Part shown: piece after piece, positions 16,772 to 26,744 of the stretch
Position numbering within the stretch: the first letter of the stretch is position 1
Layout of the letters: every line of letters begins with the position of its first letter
Origin: an uncultured Selenomonadaceae bacterium
GTDB taxonomy: Bacteria > Bacillota > Negativicutes > Selenomonadales > Selenomonadaceae
Assembly (NCBI GenBank): GCA_902777615.1
Contig: CACYUQ010000010.1
Location: 1 to 33,476, forward strand
Length of the DNA stretch: 33,476 bases
Direction: 5' to 3'
Made by a program: the position numbers and the translations under genes
The notes under the pieces: model-generated
Told to the model about the DNA's origin: nothing
The model's database searches: none
Seen by the model: the letters and a program-made list of their open reading frames with translations, nothing else

Positions 16772-18241
16772 ATGGAACAAAAAGAAATGCAGGCCATCTG
16801 GGAAAAAGTGCTGGAAAATTTCCGTCATGCGGACACCATCACGGAAAGCGAATGCCAGAGATGGCTGACCCCCATCATCCCCGTTTCCCTCACAGAAAAG
16901 ACTTTTTCCCTTGGAGCTCCCAATGATTTTTCTCTACATTATATAAAGGACCATTACATTCCTTTCATCAAAGATGCGACATGCGCCGTCATCGGAAGGA
17001 CTGTCGATATCGTGATCGAAACTGCGCCGGGAGCCGAGAGCGAGTCGAAAACGGAAAAGCCGACACCCAAGGAGAATAGCGGCGTGTCTTATGAAATCAA
17101 GACGGCCCAGCCTTCCCTGTTCACCGTCGACCGTCCGGCGCCGGAAGACCCTTCCTATAGCGTCGTTTCCCATTTCGCCCCCGTAGTACCGGGAGACCGC
17201 TCTTCTTTGAAGGAAAAATACACATTCGAGAATTTCGTGCGCGGCAACTCGAACCAAATGGCTCATGCATCCGCGTTGGCCGTAGCCGAGCTCACCGTCA
17301 CGAAATCGCCTCAACTCGAACGGTATAATCCGCTCTTCCTGTACAGCGGCGTGGGACTTGGAAAAACGCACTTGATGCACGCCATCGGCAACTACATCCT
17401 GGAAAATCGTCCGGATATGCGCGTGCTTTATATTTCCAGCGAAAAGTTCCTGAACGACTTCATCGCTTCCATCCGTGAAGGCAAGCCGGAGGAATTCCAG
17501 CGAAAATACCGCAGCATCGACGTGCTGCTGGTAGACGACGTACAATTCCTCTATACGAAAGAACGCACGCAGGAAGAGTTCTTCCACACCTTCAACGCCC
17601 TTTACGACGCGAACAAGACCATCATCCTGTCCGCCGATCGTCATCCGCGGGAAATCAAGATCATCGAAGACAGACTGCGTTCCCGCTTTGAATGGGGCAT
17701 GACCACCGACATCAAACCGCCGGATCTCGAAACGCGCATGGCAATCCTGCAGCAGAAGGCCATGCAGGAAAATCTCGAAATCCCCAACGACGTCTTCTAT
17801 TTCATAGCGAACCGGGTCAACAGCAATATCCGCGAGCTGGAAGGCGCGCTGACCCGCGTCATCGCACAGGCTTCCTTCAACCATCAAGACGTCACGGTGG
17901 AACTGGCCTCGAAAGCGATGGAAGACGTCTATCCGACGGAACAGCAGAAAACCATCACGCTGGAGCTTATCCAGGATATGACCGCTTCCTATTTCAAGAT
18001 CACCACCAGCGACCTCCTGTCCAAGAAACGCACGCAATCCCTCGCGTTTGCCCGGCAGGTCGCCATGTACCTTTGCCGCGAGCTGACGAACGCGTCGCTG
18101 CCGCAAATCGGCGAGCGCTTCGGCGGACGCGATCACACGACGGTCATGCACGCATATAACAAAATCATCAAGCAACGCAAAGAAAGCGCTCAATTTGACA
18201 GCACCATCAACGAGCTGGTCGAACGGATCCAAAAAATGTAA
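16772..18241 (+). CDS. dnaA: chromosomal replication initiator DnaA
   Basis: DnaA binds its boxes and melts the origin in an ATP-dependent way. The 489-residue chain has domain I (about 1-90), a variable linker, and an AAA+ domain with Walker A GVGLGKTH (193-200) and Walker B LLVDDVQF. The sensor and arginine-finger region follows, then a C-terminal DNA-binding domain with the signature GGRDHTTVMHAYNKI. The ATG at 16772 follows AGGTG. DnaA boxes on both sides show that the gene sits inside the origin. Confidence 0.99.
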   Translation: MEQKEMQAIWEKVLENFRHADTITESECQRWLTPIIPVSLTEKTFSLGAPNDFSLHYIKDHYIPFIKDATCAVIGRTVDIVIETAPGAESESKTEKPTPKENSGVSYEIKTAQPSLFTVDRPAPEDPSYSVVSHFAPVVPGDRSSLKEKYTFENFVRGNSNQMAHASALAVAELTVTKSPQLERYNPLFLYSGVGLGKTHLMHAIGNYILENRPDMRVLYISSEKFLNDFIASIREGKPEEFQRKYRSIDVLLVDDVQFLYTKERTQEEFFHTFNALYDANKTIILSADRHPREIKIIEDRLRSRFEWGMTTDIKPPDLETRMAILQQKAMQENLEIPNDVFYFIANRVNSNIRELEGALTRVIAQASFNHQDVTVELASKAMEDVYPTEQQKTITLELIQDMTASYFKITTSDLLSKKRTQSLAFARQVAMYLCRELTNASLPQIGERFGGRDHTTVMHAYNKIIKQRKESAQFDSTINELVERIQKM

Positions 18242-18479
18242 TCTTCATTGTGGAAAAAGAGTGAACGGAAATGTATACAGCATGTGAATAAGAATGTCTG
18301 GAATCGTCTCCTGTGTTTATGTGGATATAAACCTCGATCTTTCAACACTCTTATGCACACCGAAAAAGGCACGCGATTCCAATCCTTTGCCTCCATATCC
18401 ACATTTCCACACTCCCTATTACTATGACTACTGAATATTTTATTATCTCATAGCATAATAAAACGAGAGGTGCATAACG
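18242..18479. other. oriC: DnaA boxes, DnaA-trio track and AT-rich unwinding region
   Basis: This gene-free gap between dnaA and dnaN carries box-like sites: TGTGGATAT (18320-18328), the perfect TTATGCACA (18351-18359), ATATCCACA (18395-18403) and ATTTCCACA (18403-18411). Five bases later comes CTA-TTA-CTA-TGA-CTA-CTG (18416-18433), like the DnaA-trio track of Bacillus subtilis, where DnaA is loaded onto a single strand. About 40 bases of nearly pure AT follow (18434-18465). The order boxes, trios, AT-rich DNA is the basal unwinding arrangement. Gene orientation also switches here. Confidence 0.88.
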
Positions 18480-19595
18480 TTGAAATTTTCCTGCTTAAAG
18501 TCGGAACTCGTACAAGCTATACAGATTGCCGGCCGTTCCATAGCAAGCAAACCACAAACGCCGATTCTTTCGGGAATTTATCTGCACGCAGAAAAAGATA
18601 CGTTGGAAATACAAGCCACGGATTACGAGATCGGCGTCATTCTCCACGTCGAAGCTGAAGTCGAGAAATCGGGAGAAATCGTCGTTTCCGGGAGATATTT
18701 CCAAGAGGTCGTTCGGACATTGCCAAACGAAGAGGTTACCGTTCAGTACGACAGCTCTACGTCAATCATCAAAATCTCCTCCGGGAAATCCACGTTTACG
18801 CTTTTGAGCATGAAAGCAGACGATTTTCCGAAGATCAGGCCGATGCAGGAAGGCAATAGATTTACGATCAACAGCGCCGTACTGAAAGAATTGATCCGCA
18901 GGACGACGTTTGCCTGCGCAACGGATGAGACCCGTCCGTTGTTCATGGGCGCCCTTTTGGAGCTGGAGGGAAGCAAGGTACGTATGGTGGCTACGAATTC
19001 CCATCGGCTGTCTTTTGACGAGGGCAGTATCGAAGATGAGATTCCAAAGTTGTCTCAATATGTGATTCCGAAGCGTATCCTGGAAGAAATTCAGCATATC
19101 CTTTCCGGTGACGTACCCGAAAAGGTAGAGGTTGTCTGCACACGCAGCGAGATGGGCTTCAGTGTTCACCATATCTATATCACGACGCGTCTCATCGAAG
19201 GAAAATATCCCGAGTATCGTCGCGCGATTCCTTCGGAATTTTCCAAGCGCGTCACGCTTTCCACGTCTGACTTCCTTTCCGCGGTTTCCCGTGTGGGGCT
19301 TATCGCCCGCTCGTCGGAATACAATACCATCAAGCTGATGTTCAATATGGGCGAGGTCCATATCTATTCCGACAATCCGGTGGTCGGCAAGGCGGAAGAA
19401 ACCATGCAGGCGGTCATCGAAGGCGAGGATATCGAGATTGCTTTCAACGCTTCGTACTTGATTGACGTGTTGAAAACGATCAACGGAGATACGTTTATCA
19501 TGGAGATGAACGATTCTCTGAAGCCGGCTCTTGTGAGAGAACCGGACAATGAGGATTTCCTATATGTGATCACGCCTGTCCGTACAAGACATTAA
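18480..19595 (+). CDS. dnaN: DNA polymerase III beta sliding clamp
   Basis: The beta clamp encircles DNA and tethers the replicative polymerase. The length of 371 residues is normal for the three-domain ring subunit. Family landmarks include the N-terminal LVQAIQIAGRSIASKPQTPILSG (split here: LVQAIQIAGR then SIASKPQTPIL), ATDYEIGV, ATNSHRLSF, and the C-terminal LIDVLKTI and VITPVRT, close to the usual MPMR end. The start is a TTG at 18480 behind GAGAGGTG. Confidence 0.97.
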   Translation: MKFSCLKSELVQAIQIAGRSIASKPQTPILSGIYLHAEKDTLEIQATDYEIGVILHVEAEVEKSGEIVVSGRYFQEVVRTLPNEEVTVQYDSSTSIIKISSGKSTFTLLSMKADDFPKIRPMQEGNRFTINSAVLKELIRRTTFACATDETRPLFMGALLELEGSKVRMVATNSHRLSFDEGSIEDEIPKLSQYVIPKRILEEIQHILSGDVPEKVEVVCTRSEMGFSVHHIYITTRLIEGKYPEYRRAIPSEFSKRVTLSTSDFLSAVSRVGLIARSSEYNTIKLMFNMGEVHIYSDNPVVGKAEETMQAVIEGEDIEIAFNASYLIDVLKTINGDTFIMEMNDSLKPALVREPDNEDFLYVITPVRTRH

Positions 19596-19608
19596 GCGGG
19601 GAAAGAAT

Positions 19609-19830
19609 ATGGAACGGATTGCCATAAATACGGCGGACATTCAGCTCGACCAGTTCTTGAAGCTTTCCGGCGCGGTGGAATCGGGAGGCGCCGTCAAGCC
19701 TCTGTTGCTGGAAGGAAGGATCCGGGTCAACGGCGTACAGGAAACAGCCAGGCGGAAGAAGCTTACGATTGGCGACGTCGTGGCGCTGGAAACGGATGAT
19801 GGCAGGATGGAATATCAGGTTTCGCAATGA
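19609..19830 (+). CDS. yaaA: S4-domain RNA-binding protein YaaA
   Basis: The 73-residue protein is almost entirely an S4 RNA-binding domain (LDQFLKLSGAVESGGAVKPLLLEG, RIRVNGVQETARR, GDVVAL). YaaA-type genes sit between dnaN and recF in most Firmicutes; the Bacillus homologue is tied to 50S assembly. Its stop codon overlaps the start of recF (ATGA), so the two are translationally coupled. Confidence 0.93.
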   Translation: MERIAINTADIQLDQFLKLSGAVESGGAVKPLLLEGRIRVNGVQETARRKKLTIGDVVALETDDGRMEYQVSQ

Positions 19831-20942
19831 AAATCAAGCGGCTGGAATTGACCAATTACAGAAACTACCGGGAGCAGACGGTTTCGCTTGCTCCCGGTGT
19901 CAGTATTTTTCTTGGGCAAAATGCCCAAGGCAAGACGAATATACTGGAGGCCGTTTATTATGCGGCGTTGGGGCGCTCCCATCGTACGTCTTCGGATACG
20001 GAGCTGATCTTCTGGGATGAGGGAAAGGCTCGCCTCTGTATTGATTTTTTTCGGCTGGATGCGGAAAATCGGCTGGAATTTTTGTTTTCTCGGGAAGGCC
20101 GCCGCAGGATTATGCGGAACGGCGCCTCTATACGGATGAAAGACCTTATCGGGACGATCAATATCGTCCTTTTTTCTCCTGAGGACTTATTTCTCGTCAA
20201 AGGAGCGCCTGCGGGACGACGTCGTTTCTTGGATATGGAAATTTCCCAAGCGGATCCTGCGTATTTTTATGACCTGGCTTTATATACACGTCTCCTGTCC
20301 CAAAGGAATACGCTGTTGAAACGGATCCGGGACGGGGAAGCGCAGGAAAGTGAATTGTCCCTTTGGGATGTGCAGCTCGTACCAAAGGCGGTCTCCGTGA
20401 TGAAAAAAAGAATCGTCGCGGTAAAAAAATTGGACGGGTTGGCGGCGAAAGCGCAGGAAGATCTTTCCGGCGGTCGGGAAAAACTTTCCCTTCGTTATGA
20501 AATTCACGGCATGGAATCGGCGTCTTCGGAAAACATGACAAACGACCTCGCTTCGTGGTATAATGAGAAGCTGGCGGAATCCTTGAAGGTGGATATTTTG
20601 CGCGGGGTTACGCGATTCGGTCCCCATCGGGACGATTTGGCGTTTTTTGTCAATGACGTCGATTTACGCGCTTATGGCTCCCAAGGGCAGCAACGGACCG
20701 GCGTACTGGCCCTGAAGCTGGCGGAGCTGGCTTTCTTTCGGGAAGAGACGGGCGAATATCCGATCTTGTTGTTGGACGACGTCATGAGCGAGTTGGATCG
20801 GGAACGTCGGGAACAGCTTTTGACCTTCATCAAAGGGGAAAAATTGCAGGCGATGATCACGGCGACAGACGAAGCCTATTTCCCGTCCGGCGGCTTCGGG
20901 ACGGTCTATCATGTCGAGCGCGGGACGGTGAGCGAGGGATGA
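19827..20942 (+). CDS. recF: RecF recombination mediator
   Basis: RecF is an SMC-like ATPase that loads RecA at gaps with RecO and RecR. The 371-residue chain has Walker A in LGQNAQGKTNILEAVY (about 29-44), the signature-like AYGSQGQQRTGVLALKLAEL and Walker B LLLDDVMSELD. It overlaps yaaA by four bases and the next gene by four bases, so the three form a tight operon with dnaN. Confidence 0.97.
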   Translation: MKIKRLELTNYRNYREQTVSLAPGVSIFLGQNAQGKTNILEAVYYAALGRSHRTSSDTELIFWDEGKARLCIDFFRLDAENRLEFLFSREGRRRIMRNGASIRMKDLIGTINIVLFSPEDLFLVKGAPAGRRRFLDMEISQADPAYFYDLALYTRLLSQRNTLLKRIRDGEAQESELSLWDVQLVPKAVSVMKKRIVAVKKLDGLAAKAQEDLSGGREKLSLRYEIHGMESASSENMTNDLASWYNEKLAESLKVDILRGVTRFGPHRDDLAFFVNDVDLRAYGSQGQQRTGVLALKLAELAFFREETGEYPILLLDDVMSELDRERREQLLTFIKGEKLQAMITATDEAYFPSGGFGTVYHVERGTVSEG

Positions 20943-21847
20943 GACGGGGAAAAGCGGCGCAAGAATCCGCGCGTTCGAAAAAGACGGAACGTCTTACGGA
21001 CGTCCTGCCGCGTTTTGTCGCGTCTCTCGGTCAGGAAAAACAATACCGCACGCAGCTGATGGTCCACGCCTGGGAAAAAATCGTCGGGACTTCTATCGCT
21101 TCTCATGTGCGTCCGGTCCGAATGGATTTTCATAAGCTGTTCTTGGCGGCGGATGCGCCGGTCTGGGCCAATGAGCTCCGCTATATGAAGCGGGACCTCA
21201 TAGATAAGATCAACGCTTTCGTCTGTGACGAGCTGGTCACGGAAATCGTTTTCTGCGCGCCGCGGGAAAAATTCCGCGCCGCTGAAAGTCGAAGGGAAAA
21301 TACGGTTTCGATGCCCATTGTTCCAAAGCAAGAGGAACTTGAAAAAACCACTGCTTTCGTTTCGGGCGTCGAGGACGAGTCTATTCGGGAAGCGGCTGCC
21401 CGTGCGCTGTCGCAAAATTTCGCGCTGCGTCGGACGATATCGGAGGAAGGCGGGCATCCGTGTCCTTCCTGTGGCCGGATAGTCTCGGAGAAAGAGAAAT
21501 ACTGCTTTCTCTGCGAGCGTAAACAGAGAGAACAGGACGGAAAAGCGGTCCGTACCCTATTGCTTCGCGAACCGTGGCTTCATGGTTATGAGGCCAGCAA
21601 AATTCTTGGATGCAGTTTGGAAACGGTAGCACGGGAGAGAAACGCATTGCTTCGCAGGCTTGTTTCCCGTGTCCGGCAAGGGGACGAGACGAGCCCGGAG
21701 GCAAAACAGCTCGTGATGCTGTTCGCCTCGGTAAAGCCGGAAGCTCTGACGGAGCCTTTGATCGCGAAAACATTGCAGCGCCTTCGTTTGGATTTGGCGT
21801 TTAATCAGGAATATCAAAAGAAAAAGAAGAAAAAATCGGGGGAATGA
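20939..21847 (+). CDS. DUF721/DciA-like protein with zinc-ribbon extension
   Basis: Residues about 15-115 match DUF721 (DciA): LTDVLPRFVASLG, WEKIVGTSIASHVRPVRM and LFLAADAPVWANELRYMK. DciA proteins load the replicative helicase in bacteria lacking DnaC/DnaI. This copy is about twice the length of a minimal DUF721 protein. It adds a CPSCGRIVSEKEKYCFLCER zinc ribbon (about 179-198) and a C-terminal segment with helix-turn-helix-like GYEASKILGCSLETVAR, ending in a Lys-rich tail. Its place between recF and gyrB is usual. The function of the extension is not known to me. Confidence 0.85.
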   Translation: MRRGKAAQESARSKKTERLTDVLPRFVASLGQEKQYRTQLMVHAWEKIVGTSIASHVRPVRMDFHKLFLAADAPVWANELRYMKRDLIDKINAFVCDELVTEIVFCAPREKFRAAESRRENTVSMPIVPKQEELEKTTAFVSGVEDESIREAAARALSQNFALRRTISEEGGHPCPSCGRIVSEKEKYCFLCERKQREQDGKAVRTLLLREPWLHGYEASKILGCSLETVARERNALLRRLVSRVRQGDETSPEAKQLVMLFASVKPEALTEPLIAKTLQRLRLDLAFNQEYQKKKKKKSGE

Positions 21848-21850
21848 CGG

Positions 21851-24147
<2,297 letters not shown>

Positions 24148-24160
24148 TAAGGATGAAAAA

Positions 24161-24189
24161 AAGAGGCGTTTCCGATGGAAATGCCTCTT
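24161..24189 (+). terminator. terminator after gyrB
   Basis: AAGAGGCgTTTCC (24161-24173) pairs with GGAAAtGCCTCTT (24177-24189), followed by GCATTTT. It closes the replication operon. Confidence 0.85.
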
Positions 24190-24216
24190 GCATTTTATAA
24201 TGCGCTATGATATACT
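24188..24216 (+). promoter_or_regulatory. tRNA-Ala promoter
   Basis: TTGCAT (24188-24193) and TATACT (24211-24216) are 17 bases apart, with the mature tRNA beginning 21 bases later. Confidence 0.8.
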
Positions 24217-24236
24217 ATCCATTGTTCGAAATAAGT

Positions 24237-24312
24237 GGGGACGTAGCTCAGCTGGGAGAGCGTTCGGTTCGCATCCGAGAGGTCGAGAGTTCAATCCTCT
24301 TCGTCTCCACCA
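24237..24312 (+). tRNA. tRNA-Ala (anticodon CGC)
   Basis: The 76-base cloverleaf has acceptor arms GGGGACG/CGTCTCC with the G3-U70 pair that marks alanine tRNAs. The D arm is GCTC/GAGC, and the anticodon stem TTCGG/CCGAG has loop TTCGCAT. The T arm is intact and the 3' CCA is encoded. The anticodon CGC reads GCG. The accessory region starts immediately after its last base. Confidence 0.97.
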
Positions 24313-24400
24313 TGAGTAGCCACACATCTGACAGTTTCAATCATGGCTAGATGTGTACAAATATAGGCGATCAGAGAAATCTGGTCGCCTTTTTCTATAC
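24313..24400 (+). terminator. tRNA-flanking terminator segment, copy 1 of a duplicated block
   Basis: The segment carries ACACATCT/AGATGTGT as an inverted repeat and then the terminator AGGCGATCAG/CTGGTCGCCT with a T-run. It is closely similar to 28632-28714. The similarity begins on the first base after the tRNA CCA end. Confidence 0.8.
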
Positions 24401-24440
24401 CCTAAAACATCGGGGAGCATTCGATCTTGTACTCATAATA

Positions 24441-24492
24441 TATAAATATTTTTTTCAGCAGCGTCAATTTTTTGAGCCTTGTAATAATTTTC
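24441..24492 (+). repeat. Nif11-promoter element, degenerate copy A
   Basis: It has the CAGCGTCAATTTTTTGAGCC core, but the second half-site reads TGTA instead of TGAC and no -10 or peptide gene follows. About 70 bases of AT-rich DNA without an ORF separate it from copy B. Confidence 0.65.
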
Positions 24493-24564
24493 AGGTTGTA
24501 TAGTGTTTTGTTTATTGTCCTATGAAACCGCCCAAAAATCGAGGGGTCTCTAAAAGAGGATAGG

Positions 24565-24645
24565 ATATGATATAATATATAAAAAAATTTTTTCAAAAGC
24601 GTCAATTTTTGGAGCCCTGACTTGTATATATAGTAAAGAATATTA
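24565..24645 (+). promoter_or_regulatory. Nif11-promoter element copy B
   Basis: GTCA (24601-24604) and TGAC (24618-24621) are inverted half-sites 13 bases apart, followed by TATAGT (24629-24634). The peptide gene starts 41 bases after the -10. The upstream AT-rich tract is also shared with copy D. Confidence 0.75.
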
Positions 24646-24674
24646 AACAAATATAATTTAGGAGGGATTCTATC

Positions 24675-24917
24675 ATGCCGGTCAACAAAAACGAACTCAC
24701 GAAAGAAATGCTGGAAAAAGCGATGCAGTGTGAAACTGCGGAAGAACTGATGGCGTACGCCAAAACGGAAGGCATTGACCTTACTAAGAAAGAAGCCGAG
24801 GCGTATCTTGCCGAACTGTCGGAGTTTGAGCTGAAAGACGGTGACCTCGAACGTGCTGCGGGAGGAAAGGCCCCGGGCGGCGGTGATAAAAGTATCCCGC
24901 CGGAATCGCGCTATTGA
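24675..24917 (+). CDS. Nif11-type leader peptide 1 (putative RiPP precursor)
   Basis: The 80-residue product starts MPVNKNELTKEMLEKAM and has the helical, acidic leader with AEELMAYAKTEG and KKEAEAYLAEL typical of Nif11-like precursor peptides. The leader ends in a double-glycine site AAGG (61-64), where a C39-type peptidase would cut. The predicted core is KAPGGGDKSIPPESRY, Gly/Pro-rich and without cysteine. AGGAGGG lies about ten bases before the ATG, and a terminator follows. No modifying enzyme or exporter is in the window, so processing is inferred from family knowledge. Confidence 0.85.
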   Translation: MPVNKNELTKEMLEKAMQCETAEELMAYAKTEGIDLTKKEAEAYLAELSEFELKDGDLERAAGGKAPGGGDKSIPPESRY

Positions 24918-24958
24918 GGATTCTGCGGCACCCCAAATTTATCACAGTGCGTCACTTT

Positions 24959-24996
24959 ACAGCCGCAGAGCTTCAAATTCCGCGGCTGTTTTGTTT
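24959..24996 (+). terminator. terminator after Nif11 peptide 1
   Basis: ACAGCCGC (24959-24966) pairs with GCGGCTGT (24982-24989), followed by TTTGTTT. Confidence 0.8.
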
Positions 24997-25001
24997 CAGA
25001 A

Positions 25002-25058
25002 GTATTATCATCAGCGTCAATTTTTGGAGTCCTGACTTGTCTATATAGACAAAGGGCA
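25002..25058 (+). promoter_or_regulatory. Nif11-promoter element copy C
   Basis: GTCA (25016-25019) and TGAC (25033-25036) have the same 13-base spacing, and TATAGA lies at the -10 position. In this copy the -10 region is a perfect palindrome, TTGTCTATATAGACAA. It drives only a broken gene. Confidence 0.72.
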
Positions 25059-25091
25059 TTCAACAAAAAACATTTTAGGGAGGAGTCTATC

Positions 25092-25333
25092 ATGCCGATC
25101 AACGAGAAGGAAATCACGTAAGAAGCGGCTTGTACAGCACATTCGTGACGCTAAAGCGGAAAAAGAACAATACCACTGGAACACGGCAGTGGTATTCAGC
25201 GGACGTCGATCCAGATTCTATTGAGCTAGACTACGAAGATGAAAACCACAAACTCAGGATAGGTGAGCTTCTTAACAAGCAGGCTGAGATTTATGAGGCT
25301 CTCGGAGTGGCATTGCCAACCTCGTCATGTTAA
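25092..25333 (+). pseudogene. decayed Nif11-like/unknown peptide gene
   Basis: A normal ribosome site (AGGGAGGAG) and start give MPINEKEIT and then an immediate stop at 25119-25121. Removing one T restores EITKKRLVQHIRDAKAEKEQ. A second shift near 25195 leads into DVDPDSIELDYEDENHKLRI, ending at 25333. A separate frame from a TTG at 25130 reaches the same C-terminus. The simplest reading is one former gene with at least two frameshifts. Only the first residues resemble the Nif11 leaders; the rest I do not recognise. Confidence 0.5.
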
Positions 25334-25369
25334 TCCGAGAATCCAGGTTAAAACAAGGAGTAAATAGTT

Positions 25370-25819
25370 ATGGAAAACAAGCACGCAGAAATAGCCGTAG
25401 AGTATTATAGTCACAATTTCAACTGTTCCCAAGGTGTATTCACCGCTTATGCCATAGAGCAAGGAATCGATGAAAAGCTTGCACTTAAGCTGGCCACCAA
25501 TTTTGGCGGCGGAGCAAGGAAGGGTGAGATGTGCGGAGCAGTATCAGGTGCTCTTATGGTGTTAGGGCTTTTATATGGGCATTCTGAGAGTGATGATCTT
25601 GATACAAAAAATAAAGCGTATGCTATAACAGAGGAGTACATGAACAGATTTATCAAAAAGAACGGGAGTGTTGTTTGCAGAGAACTGCTGGGGTATGATC
25701 TTTCAAAACCGGAGGAAAAGGCTGTTATACTTGAAAAGAATCTGTTTCGTACAGTTTGCCCGAATATGATCCGCAGTGCAGTAGAGCTTCTTGATGAAAT
25801 GATGCCCCTTTTTTCATAA
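25370..25819 (+). CDS. C_GCAxxG_C_C family redox-type protein
   Basis: The 149-residue protein has the ordered cysteines of this family: NCSQGV near residue 18, MCGAVSGALMVLG (GCAxxG-like) near 58, VCRELLGYDL and VCPNM. Such proteins resemble the split-Soret cytochrome scaffold and probably bind a metal or metal cluster; no enzyme activity is established for the family as I know it. AAGGAG lies ten bases before the ATG. It is a cytosolic single gene between two Nif11 loci and shows no clear functional tie to them. Confidence 0.85.
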   Translation: MENKHAEIAVEYYSHNFNCSQGVFTAYAIEQGIDEKLALKLATNFGGGARKGEMCGAVSGALMVLGLLYGHSESDDLDTKNKAYAITEEYMNRFIKKNGSVVCRELLGYDLSKPEEKAVILEKNLFRTVCPNMIRSAVELLDEMMPLFS

Positions 25820-25850
25820 TGTCTCCTGTGTTGCACATCAGTCCCACAAA

Positions 25851-26064
25851 CTACTGCTCATAGGCGTTGAACAAGCTCCCCTCGATGAATCGAACGTCAT
25901 CAATAGGGATACTCGTTCCGTCAGCCATGATTATCTGATGCCCTGTACCATCCAGTTTTCTAATATTACCGGAGACCGTCGTATAGCGGCCTCCGGTTTT
26001 TTCGTGTCTGGAACGAAATAGGTAACGACGATGTATGTGACGGTGTTATTCGATTGTTCCTTGG
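25851..26064 (-). pseudogene. broken 3' copy of YolD-like gene
   Basis: The sequence closely matches the C-terminal part of the gene at 27035-27415, by eye above 90% over about 150 bases. One extra A in the run before CCGGAGGCC shifts the frame, and the 5' half is missing. It is followed directly on the right by promoter copy D. Confidence 0.75.
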
Positions 26065-26067
26065 CAG

Positions 26068-26150
26068 AAGTTATTATGATATAATTTAAAAAATTTTTCA
26101 TCAGCGTCAATTTTTGGAGCCCTGACTTGTATATATAATAAAGGGCATTA
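26068..26150 (+). promoter_or_regulatory. Nif11-promoter element copy D
   Basis: This is the best copy: GTCA (26106-26109), TGAC (26123-26126) and TATAAT (26134-26139). Initiation near 26146 would give a 34-base leader. No good -35 hexamer is present, so the half-sites may bind an activator. Confidence 0.78.
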
Positions 26151-26179
26151 AATATTTTGAAATTTGGGGGGATTCCATC

Positions 26180-26443
26180 ATGCCGATCAACAAGAACGAA
26201 CTCACGAAGGAAATGATCCAAAAGGCGATGGAGTGCCAGACCGCCGACGAGCTCTTGAAGCTGGCCAAGGCCGAGGGCTACGACGTCACGAAGGAAGAGG
26301 CGGAGGCGTATATGGCGGAGATGGCCGACGTGGAGTTGGACGAAGAGACGCTCACTAAGGCTGCGGGCGGCGGGTGTTACAATTTGGGTTGTGAGTCTCG
26401 TTGTGACTCGCGTAGGGTTCCTCCCCATCAAGCTGTACACTGA
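26180..26443 (+). CDS. Nif11-type leader peptide 2 (Cys-rich core)
   Basis: The 87-residue product has the same leader as its neighbours (MPINKNELTKEMIQKAM, EEAEAYMAEMADVELDEE) and a double-glycine site at 63-64. The predicted core starts GCYNLGCESRCDSRRV and has three cysteines plus Ser residues, so a cyclic thioether or disulfide product is possible. It is the first of three tandem genes behind promoter copy D. Nif11-like leaders direct modification by lanthipeptide or other RiPP enzymes in known systems; none is encoded here. Confidence 0.88.
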   Translation: MPINKNELTKEMIQKAMECQTADELLKLAKAEGYDVTKEEAEAYMAEMADVELDEETLTKAAGGGCYNLGCESRCDSRRVPPHQAVH

Positions 26444-26484
26444 CTAAACGATAAAATTCCAATAGTATGAAGGAGGTTTTATCA

Positions 26485-26742
26485 TTGGCAAAGAAACTCA
26501 AACGGGAAGAACTCACGAAGGACATGGTGAAGAAAGCGTTGCGCTGCAAGAACGCCGACGAGCTTCTTGCGCTGGCGCAGGCTGAAGGCTACGAGATGAC
26601 ACGGGACGAGGCTGAGGCCTATATGGCGGAACTGGCGGACTTCGAGCTGGACGACGAGAATCTCAAAAATGTTGCTGGCGGCGGGTGCTACATGCTGTGC
26701 CCGCAAGAGGCAATTTCTTTACCTTTCAATGAGGAGAAATGA
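26485..26742 (+). CDS. Nif11-type leader peptide 3
   Basis: The start is placed at TTG 26485 because AAGGAGG (26470-26476) lies just upstream. The ATG at 26467 falls before that ribosome site and would add six unrelated residues. The 85-residue product begins MAKKLKREELTKDMVKKAL, keeps the DEAEAYMAELADFELDDE leader signature and has VAGG at 63-66. The predicted core is GCYMLCPQEAISLPFNEEK, with two cysteines. It ends two bases before the next gene's start, so it is co-transcribed. Confidence 0.86.
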   Translation: MAKKLKREELTKDMVKKALRCKNADELLALAQAEGYEMTRDEAEAYMAELADFELDDENLKNVAGGGCYMLCPQEAISLPFNEEK

Positions 26743-26744
26743 TT

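Noticed and set aside
24601-24640. LytTR direct-repeat operator in the Nif11 promoter element
   Set aside because: On either strand the candidate 9-bp repeats match at only about half of the positions and have the wrong spacing; the inverted GTCA/TGAC half-sites fit better.
26467-26484. ATG at 26467 as the start of the third Nif11 peptide
   Set aside because: It lies upstream of the AAGGAGG ribosome site; the TTG at 26485 restores the leader alignment.
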